A stretch of DNA of 8,536 nt, taken from Betaproteobacteria bacterium (lineage in GTDB: Bacteria; Pseudomonadota; Gammaproteobacteria; Burkholderiales; Sulfuriferulaceae). Of the stretch, positions 1 to 5,146 are shown piece after piece. The notes under the pieces are model-generated. The model was given only the letters and a program-made list of their open reading frames with translations. It was not told where the DNA came from and ran no database searches. The stretch covers positions 7,011 to 15,546 of the forward strand of contig DMQT01000226.1 in assembly GCA_003455595.1 (NCBI GenBank), in the 5' to 3' direction. Within the stretch, counting starts at the first letter, position 1. Every line of letters begins with the position of its first letter. The translations under genes and the position numbers were made by a program.

Positions 1-653
1 GGATGCGCAAAGAATGCAAAGGGTGGAAAAGCGTTCGACTCCCAAATCACACGCAATTCATTCCTTATGTCTGGCGCGAGTCCGTTGAATGTACGTATTT
101 CTCCCCCGCCCGCCTGAAATAACCCTTTTGCCACTGACAGGTACGCGGAGTCGAGCGACACCACGTACTGAACATTGACAGCCACTTTTTTGCTGTTCAA
201 ATAGCTCAGAGGCAAAACATTAGCGGCAAAAGCAGTCGGCCCGGGGAAAGCCACCGTTTGGTTATTGAGTTGTTCAACGCTTTGAATCGGGCTGTTCTGC
301 CTGACGAAAATCAAACCTACAGTTTTTCCATTCTGTTCCTTGGCAATCGCCTCAACTCCGCCTGCTTTCTGGGCAATAATGTAGGTCAGCGGACTGGCCA
401 AACCAAAATCGTAACCGCCAAGTTCCAGCTTGTGGGTGTAGGTAGCGATATCTTTTTCGGTTTTCAACCGAATATTGAAGCCTGTTTTTTGGCTCAAATA
501 CTGCATCACAGGCGTCCAGCGTTCAGCAATGATGGTCGCTGACTGCTGGGGAGGAATACCGAAAGAATAGATTTTTGTACTGTTACCGGCCCACAGCGGA
601 AAACCTGCCAGTAATAAAACAATCCCGCAGATCCAGCTGGCTGCACGCAACAT
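1..653 (-). CDS. PhnD-like periplasmic substrate-binding protein, 3' end missing
   Basis: The frame opens at an ATG at base 653 and stays open to the window edge, giving 217 codons of a family usually near 280-300 residues, so the C-terminus is cut off by the window. Residues 1-22 look like a signal peptide: a Leu-Arg start, the hydrophobic core IVLLLAGF, and likely cleavage after LWA. The mature part fits the PhnD/SsuA-type (phosphonate-binding-like) fold: FGIPPQQSA after strand 1, GGYDFGLASPLTYI at 79-92, AFPGPTAFAANVLP at 135-148, and VIWESNAFPPFAFFAH at 202-217. The Ser-Thr-Ser phosphonate-binding loop of true PhnD is replaced by PTAFAA, so the ligand is unknown and need not contain phosphorus. 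Only a weak AGG lies upstream of the start. No permease or ATPase gene is visible in the window; the protein could feed a transporter outside it or act as a sensory binding protein. The gene is AT-richer than the flagellar genes (two sampled 60-base rows are 42% and 45% GC, against 67% in a sampled flhG row). Confidence 0.85.
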   Translation of the reverse strand, partial: MLRAASWICGIVLLLAGFPLWAGNSTKIYSFGIPPQQSATIIAERWTPVMQYLSQKTGFNIRLKTEKDIATYTHKLELGGYDFGLASPLTYIIAQKAGGVEAIAKEQNGKTVGLIFVRQNSPIQSVEQLNNQTVAFPGPTAFAANVLPLSYLNSKKVAVNVQYVVSLDSAYLSVAKGLFQAGGGEIRTFNGLAPDIRNELRVIWESNAFPPFAFFAH

Positions 654-772
654 TTTTTCGTACCTGTATGAGATCAAGATTGGTTTGCGACGCTGGCTAT
701 TTCTAACATATCGGTTTACTCGGCACATTCTTGAGTAATGGTTTGAACCACCAGCCCGATCATGAAGTCAGG

Positions 773-1549
773 CTAGTTTTTGGGCGGCAGTTTGACTGGC
801 ACTTCCGTGACCACCTCGGGGAGTGCCGACAGGATGGTCACCGTCACGCGGCGGTTGCGCGAGCGGCCTGCTGCAGTAGCGTTGGAATCGACGGGCTGAT
901 TCGATCCATGCCCAACCGCTGTCAGGCGATTCTCGTTCATGCCGCTCTCACCGAATAGCCTGACCACGCTACTGGCACGCATGGCCGACAGTTCCCAGTT
1001 GGAAGGAAAAAACGCATTGCTGATCGGCAGGTTGTCGGTATAGCCCTCTACCCGTATGGCGTGTTGGTCGTTCTTCAGCACCACGGCTACGGCCTTCAAC
1101 GCCTGGCTTGATTCCTCTGTAAGTGTTGCTTCGCCGGGTGCAAACAGCAGGCTGGCATTGATCTCCACACTCACGCCGCGCGCAGTCTGGGTAACGCGAA
1201 CCTTGCCCTCACTGACCAGCGGCGCGAGCACCTTGAGTATGTCGCGTGCGATCCCGGTCATCTGCTCCCGTTCGCGCCTTACCGCCTCACTGATACGCGG
1301 CCTGGGTACCAGCAATTTCCCCGACAGCGGCAATATCGACTGTGCTTGCCCGGATTTCGTCTGCGGTGCTCGCGCCTGACCAAACGCGCTGCCGAGGGCA
1401 TCCGAAAGCACGCGATATTTACCTTCGTTCACCGACGAAATCGCATACATCACGACGAAAAATGCAAACAGCAGTGTAATAAAGTCCGCATAGGAGACTA
1501 GCCAGCGCTCGTGATTGTCGTGCTCTTCTTCGTATTTTTTGCGGGCCAT
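773..1549 (-). CDS. motD: Flagellar stator protein MotB/MotD family
   Basis: This 258-residue protein is the peptidoglycan-anchored half of the stator, which conducts ions and pushes on the rotor. The single transmembrane helix follows WLVSYADFITLLFAFFVV (16-33); Asp22 in SYADF is the expected ion-binding plug residue. The periplasmic linker leads to an OmpA/MotB-type peptidoglycan-binding domain at about 128-240, with VEGYTDNLPI (167-176), SNWELSAMRASSVVRLF (183-199) and GRSRNRRV (228-235). A Pro-rich tail ends the protein. It lies downstream of the motC-type gene, its obligate partner. Motif content and pairing with an FliA/FlhF-linked operon favour the Pseudomonas MotD type over MotB. The ATG at 1549 has no clear Shine-Dalgarno sequence and an in-frame TGA lies just upstream, so the N-terminus is well bounded while the means of initiation is unclear. 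Ion type (H+ or Na+) cannot be told with confidence. Confidence 0.95.
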   Translation of the reverse strand: MARKKYEEEHDNHERWLVSYADFITLLFAFFVVMYAISSVNEGKYRVLSDALGSAFGQARAPQTKSGQAQSILPLSGKLLVPRPRISEAVRREREQMTGIARDILKVLAPLVSEGKVRVTQTARGVSVEINASLLFAPGEATLTEESSQALKAVAVVLKNDQHAIRVEGYTDNLPISNAFFPSNWELSAMRASSVVRLFGESGMNENRLTAVGHGSNQPVDSNATAAGRSRNRRVTVTILSALPEVVTEVPVKLPPKN

Positions 1550-1565
1550 GGCGTTGAACAGTCAG

Positions 1566-1616
1566 CTAGTCGAGTACTTCTGGAATAGCGATACGTATAA
1601 AAACGTCTTTGCGCAT
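1566..1616 (-). other. Possible 16-residue leader frame in the motC-motD spacer
   Basis: The 82-base gap between motC and motD contains the frame MRKDVFIRIAIPEVLD followed by TAG. GGAAG (1624-1628 on the minus strand) sits 7 bases before its ATG, a plausible ribosome site, whereas motD itself has none. The frame starts 15 bases after the motC stop and ends 16 bases before the motD ATG, so it could carry ribosomes from motC to motD. It is short enough to arise by chance, no homology is claimed, and it is not called as a gene. Confidence 0.15.
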
Positions 1617-1631
1617 CACGTCACTTCCGTC

Positions 1632-2372
1632 CTATCTGAGATAGGCAGCCACACGCTCTTCGATGACGCGTGGGTTGTCGCCTGTGGCAATCCCCATGAA
1701 TGCATCGGCGAGCATTTCGCGCTTGCTGACTTCATGCATGACGGTTGTCTTGAGCCGGTTGCCGATAGGCAGAAATACCAGATTGGCCAGACCGACACCG
1801 TAAATGGTGGCGACGAAAGCCACCGCGATACCACTGCCGAGCTTGGTTGGGTCGGACAGATTCTCCATCACGTGTATCAGTCCCAGCACCGCACCCAGAA
1901 TACCGATAGTCGGTGAATAACCCCCGGCAGCTTCCCATATCCTTGCAGCCTGGCGTTGCTCCAACTCGTAAGCGCTGATTTCAAGATCAAGAATCTCCCT
2001 GAGCTTGTCGACATCGGTTCCGTCAATAATCAGCCGTAGACCCTTGGCGACGAATGGGTCTCGCGTCGCTTGCATGAAGGGCTCAAGACTCAGCAAGCCT
2101 TCGCGACGTGCAGTGTGACTCCAGGTGCTGATCTCGTTAACCATGCGCTGACGGTTATCGGGTGGTGGCGCAAATACCCAGCGCGCCATGCGCACACCGC
2201 GCATAAACACGGGTAAACGATTGTGCAGGAGGATGGCACCAACGGTCCCTATCACAACGATAACAAACGCCGCCGGCTGCACCAGCGAGCCGATATGGCC
2301 GCCGTCCAGCAAATGCGCAACCAGCACACCCGCCAGGACAAGTACAACACCTGCTAGGCTTCCCCAGTCCAC
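1632..2372 (-). CDS. motC: Flagellar stator protein MotA/MotC family
   Basis: This 246-residue inner-membrane stator subunit pairs with MotD and contacts the rotor through its cytoplasmic loop. Features in order: helix 1 (SLAGVVLVLAGVLVAHLL, 5-22) and the typical DGGH turn (23-26); helix 2 (about 34-50); a cytoplasmic loop with RREGLLSLEP (89-98), which holds the charged Arg and Glu that contact FliG in the MotA family; helix 3 with GYSPTIGILGAVLGLI (151-166), including the conserved Pro of the ion path; helix 4 and LPIGNRLK (201-208). The frame extends upstream to an ATG at 2429, but the added 19 residues lie inside fliA and do not resemble the family. The GTG at 2372 places MDWGSLAG at the start, where MotA homologues begin, and has AAGGGG 6 bases upstream. 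The gene overlaps the fliA end by 19 bases, suggesting translational coupling. Confidence 0.95.
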   Translation of the reverse strand: MDWGSLAGVVLVLAGVLVAHLLDGGHIGSLVQPAAFVIVVIGTVGAILLHNRLPVFMRGVRMARWVFAPPPDNRQRMVNEISTWSHTARREGLLSLEPFMQATRDPFVAKGLRLIIDGTDVDKLREILDLEISAYELEQRQAARIWEAAGGYSPTIGILGAVLGLIHVMENLSDPTKLGSGIAVAFVATIYGVGLANLVFLPIGNRLKTTVMHEVSKREMLADAFMGIATGDNPRVIEERVAAYLR

Positions 2373-3085
2373 GCACTTCCCCTTAGTGTAGAACGCAACC
2401 GGGCAACGGCCTGACTGTGCAACTGGCATACGCGCGATTCCGAAACCCCCATGACCGCACCGATTTCCTTGAGGTTCATGTCCTCTTCATAATAAAGTCC
2501 CATCAGAATTTTTTCGCGTTCGGGTAGCGCATCAATCGCCTCCATGACAGCGCCACTAAAACCGCTTTCCAGCAATATTTTCAGGGGGTCGCCCGATTCA
2601 TTCTTGGTGTGATGGTCCAGAAAATGCTCGTTGTCCTCGGCATCATGAAAATCTTCGTAATACAGCAATTGGTGTCCCGCGCCGCTATTCAGTAATGCCT
2701 GATAATCAGGCAATGAAAGTTTGAGTTCCGCGGCCAGCTCGGATTCCGAGGGCTCATGGCCCAAACGTTGCTGCAAAGCCGTCATCGCCACCTCAATTTT
2801 TCGCATGTTCTGACGGATACTGCGCGGCAGCCAGTCGGTACTGCGCAGCTCATCGAGCATCGCGCCCCGGATACGCTGCACGGCAAAAGTTTCGAACTGT
2901 GCGCCGTGGGATTCTTCATAGCGATTGATCGCATCCAGCAAGCCGATCATCCCCGCTTGTACCAGATCATCCACCTCCACGCTGGGCGGCAGCCTGGCTT
3001 TCAAATGATAGGCGAGCCGCTTGACCAGCGTTGCATGCTGGGTCAAGAGATAGTTTTTGTCTGATTTTCCGTTAATCGTATACAT
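2354..3085 (-). CDS. fliA: RNA polymerase sigma-28 factor FliA
   Basis: FliA directs RNA polymerase to late flagellar, motor and chemotaxis promoters and is normally held off by FlgM. This 243-residue protein is of normal family length. Region 2 spans about 16-90 and includes LPPSVEVDDLVQAGMIGLLD (32-51) and AVQRIRGAMLDELRSTDWLP (68-87), which are typical of FliA. Region 3 follows with QNMRKIEVAM and the RLGHEPSESELAAEL segment (107-121). Region 4 (about 185-232) ends in the helix-turn-helix SESRVCQLHSQAVARLR (215-231), which reads the -35 element. The ATG at 3085 is 2 bases after the flhG stop and has no strong Shine-Dalgarno sequence, so translation probably depends on coupling to flhG. Placement after flhF-flhG is the usual order in gammaproteobacteria and many betaproteobacteria. 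flgM is not in the window. Confidence 0.97.
   Translation of the reverse strand: MYTINGKSDKNYLLTQHATLVKRLAYHLKARLPPSVEVDDLVQAGMIGLLDAINRYEESHGAQFETFAVQRIRGAMLDELRSTDWLPRSIRQNMRKIEVAMTALQQRLGHEPSESELAAELKLSLPDYQALLNSGAGHQLLYYEDFHDAEDNEHFLDHHTKNESGDPLKILLESGFSGAVMEAIDALPEREKILMGLYYEEDMNLKEIGAVMGVSESRVCQLHSQAVARLRSTLRGSAWTGEA
2379..2384 (-). promoter_or_regulatory. Ribosome binding site of motC (supports GTG start)
   Basis: AAGGGG on the minus strand lies 6 bases before the GTG at 2372 and sits inside the last codons of fliA. It supports the GTG over the upstream ATG at 2429. Confidence 0.7.
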
Positions 3086-3087
3086 AA

Positions 3088-3879
3088 TCAGGACAGACTG
3101 AATTGTCCGGCGAGACGCCTGAACGCGACAGAAGCCCCTGCCAGTGGGTAGGCGTCGATCACGGAACGTCCAAGCCGGGCCGCGCGATTGAGGTGCTCAT
3201 CCGCCGGCACAGAGCCCATGGAGTTCAACTGGATGGCGAGGTAACGGCTTGCCGTCCGCGCAATATTCTCGTAAACCAGGTACGCCTCCTGTTCGGAAGC
3301 CCCGGTCACCAGCACCCCGAATGAACGCCGCCCCAGGCAGGCGTTGAGCCGCTTGATCAAGCAGTAGGCGGATTTGATCGACGCCGCGCCGGGCGAGACC
3401 TGAACCACGATCTCACCATCAGCCATGGCCGCAACCGGGAACGCGTCATTCGCGTCAAGCTCACCGTCCACCAGGACGACACCGGTCTGCCTGGCGAGCA
3501 AGTCAAAGGCGTTGCCAAGACGCTGCGCCTCCGCCGCGTCCCGACTGATCGAGCGCTGCTGCCCACGCGCCAGCGTGACCAGACCCAACCCTTGCGCTAC
3601 CGGCTGGATCACCTCATCCAGCGCGCGTTCCTGACGCGCCACATCGAGCAGCGTCGCGCGGCGTGTCGCACCGAAGCGCGAGGCGACACCACTCGATCCC
3701 GAACGCGCATCGACCAGCAGCACGTCGCTGCCAGCCTGTACCAGCGATGCGCCAAGATTGGCGAGCATCGCGTTTTTTTCCTCATCCCGCAGCACTGACA
3801 GAAACGTCACAATGCGCGGCCGGGGTCCGGCCAGCATGCGCCGCAGGCCTTCTGCCTGATCGAAATCGAAATTAGCCAA
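3088..3879 (-). CDS. flhG: FlhG/FleN-like MinD-family protein with degenerate P-loop
   Basis: FlhG proteins are MinD/ParA-type ATPases that limit flagellar number and stimulate the GTPase FlhF. Here the N-terminal FlhF-activating motif is intact: DQAEGLR at 7-13 (family pattern DQAxxLR). The fold continues with strand 1 (RIVTFLS, 22-28), VLLVDARSG (53-61), VVLVDGELD (134-142) and IVVQVSPGAASIKSAYCLIK (157-176). The deviant Walker A (S-G-K-G-G-V-G-K-T in active members) reads S-V-L-R-D-E-E-K-N at 28-36: the signature Lys and all glycines are gone, and only one Lys remains. The catalytic Asp of the D-A-D motif is Arg59. ATP-driven dimerisation therefore looks unlikely. Start: a TTG at 3879 overlapping the flhF stop by 8 bases, with GAGGTG 4 bases upstream. 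The next in-frame ATG (3837) would remove DQAEGLR. 263 residues is near the family length. Identity as the FlhG orthologue rests on position, fold and the N-terminal motif. Confidence 0.9.
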   Translation of the reverse strand: MANFDFDQAEGLRRMLAGPRPRIVTFLSVLRDEEKNAMLANLGASLVQAGSDVLLVDARSGSSGVASRFGATRRATLLDVARQERALDEVIQPVAQGLGLVTLARGQQRSISRDAAEAQRLGNAFDLLARQTGVVLVDGELDANDAFPVAAMADGEIVVQVSPGAASIKSAYCLIKRLNACLGRRSFGVLVTGASEQEAYLVYENIARTASRYLAIQLNSMGSVPADEHLNRAARLGRSVIDAYPLAGASVAFRRLAGQFSLS

Positions 3880-5146
3880 GATTCACCTCGCGCAGTGATT
3901 TGTCCTTCATCGCATGCACCGTATTGGCGATCACCAGCGGCAATTCGTCATCCTGAAACTGGAACGGCGAGGTTTCGCGTTTTAGCTTGAACGCACGGTC
4001 AATCAGGTAGTCGCGGTTAATGACGTGCAAATCTTCCGGTACACGCTGTCCATTGGCGGTGTAATAGAGACTCAGTTTCTGACGAATGACCACGTCAAGC
4101 ACGTTGCCGATGGTTGCTGCTTCATCCAGCTTGGTGATGATGCAGCCCGCCAGGCCGGCGCCCTGGTAGGCGCGTACCACTTCACTGAGTGTCTCGCCGG
4201 TGGACGTGGCATTAAGGCAGAGCAGCCGTTTCACCTCGGTACCCGCGCCCGCCAACATGGCGACCTGCTCGGCCACCATGTGGTCGCGCTGGTTCATGCC
4301 CACGGTATCGATCAGGATCGTGTGCTTGTTCTTCAGTTCATCCAGCGCGATGCGCAGGTCGGCTTCATCCTTCACCGAATGCACCATGACACCCAGTATC
4401 TTGCCGTAAATACGCAATTGCTCGTGGCCGCCAATACGATAACCGTCGGTGGTAATCAGCGCGAGCTTGCCGGTGCCGTGACGCATCACGCAGCGCGCGG
4501 CAAGCTTTGCAGTGGTGGTGGTTTTACCCACACCGGTAGGGCCGACCAGCGCAAACACACCGCCCTTTTCCAGGATTTCGTTTTCATTGCTGACCGCCTG
4601 AAGATTTCGCACCAGGACAGATTTGATCCAGTCCATGCCCTGTTCGGCCGTAGCCGCAGCCGGTAAATTTTCTGCCAGATGACGCGCCAGGCTGGCGCTG
4701 AATCCTGCCGCCAGCAACTCGCGCAGCACAACCGCCCGATGCGGCTGCCGACTTTGGGAGGATGCCCAGGACAGCTCGGCAAGCTGGGTCTCCAGCATGC
4801 CGCGCATCGAGCGTATCTCGCTCATCACATCGCCGATTTCGCTGGTGGCGGCCTGTTTCGCAACCGATGCAGCACGCGCGGTTTCGAGCGCGCCCGCGAG
4901 GCTGGCAGCCTGGTTGCCATCTACCGCACGTTTTGGGGGAAATGGTGTGAGCAGCGGTTGCGGTATGGCCTCCCGCTCAACCGATGGCGCCACCAGCGCA
5001 GCGATATCCTCGTTTGCCAGCGCCATGATTTCGACGCCACCATCGACACTGCGGTTGGACAAAATCACCGCCTCCGGCCCAAGTGCTTCGCGAACCTTGC
5101 GCAAAGCGTCACGGGAATTGCTCGCAGAAAATTTTTTGACGTTCAT
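3872..5146 (-). CDS. flhF: Flagellar placement GTPase FlhF (SRP family)
   Basis: FlhF is an SRP/FtsY-class GTPase that acts at the cell pole or other membrane site to place the flagellar basal body; its GTPase is stimulated by FlhG. The 424-residue protein has the FlhF layout: an N-terminal B domain starting MNVKKFSASNSRDALRKVRE (1-20), a variable Ala-rich linker (about 60-135), and an NG domain from about 137. GTPase motifs: G1 GPTGVGKTTTTAKL (202-215); DGYRIGGHEQLRIYGKILGV (234-253), typical of the SRP GTPases; G3 DTVGMNQRD (280-288), the usual FlhF variant of DTAGR; G4 TKLDEA (338-343); G5-like GQRVPEDL (366-373). All key residues appear present, so an active GTPase is expected. The ATG overlaps the flhA stop (ATGA) and the end overlaps the flhG start, so stoichiometry with both neighbours is probably set by coupling. 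Confidence 0.97.
   Translation of the reverse strand: MNVKKFSASNSRDALRKVREALGPEAVILSNRSVDGGVEIMALANEDIAALVAPSVEREAIPQPLLTPFPPKRAVDGNQAASLAGALETARAASVAKQAATSEIGDVMSEIRSMRGMLETQLAELSWASSQSRQPHRAVVLRELLAAGFSASLARHLAENLPAAATAEQGMDWIKSVLVRNLQAVSNENEILEKGGVFALVGPTGVGKTTTTAKLAARCVMRHGTGKLALITTDGYRIGGHEQLRIYGKILGVMVHSVKDEADLRIALDELKNKHTILIDTVGMNQRDHMVAEQVAMLAGAGTEVKRLLCLNATSTGETLSEVVRAYQGAGLAGCIITKLDEAATIGNVLDVVIRQKLSLYYTANGQRVPEDLHVINRDYLIDRAFKLKRETSPFQFQDDELPLVIANTVHAMKDKSLREVNLG
3884..3889 (-). promoter_or_regulatory. Ribosome binding site of flhG (supports TTG start)
   Basis: GAGGTG on the minus strand lies 4 bases before the TTG at 3879, within the last codons of flhF. The TTG start keeps the DQAEGLR motif in the protein. 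A rare start codon plus overlap suggests low, coupled translation of flhG. Confidence 0.65.

Noticed and set aside
258..542. 94-residue plus-strand frame
   Set aside because: It is the complement of the PhnD-like binding-protein gene, which has a signal peptide and family motifs on the minus strand.
654..772. Rho-independent terminator after motD
   Set aside because: The only symmetry seen is a short GGTT/AACC pairing with a 2-base loop and no following T-run. No convincing terminator was found.
2373..2429. Longer motC start at the ATG at 2429 (19 extra residues)
   Set aside because: The extra residues are read from within fliA in another frame and do not resemble MotA N-termini. The GTG at 2372 has a ribosome site and gives the family start.
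4025..4666. 213-residue open frame on the plus strand opposite flhF
   Set aside because: It lies wholly inside flhF, which has all GTPase motifs. It is rich in His, Gln, Arg and Gly as expected for an antisense shadow and has no recognisable domain.
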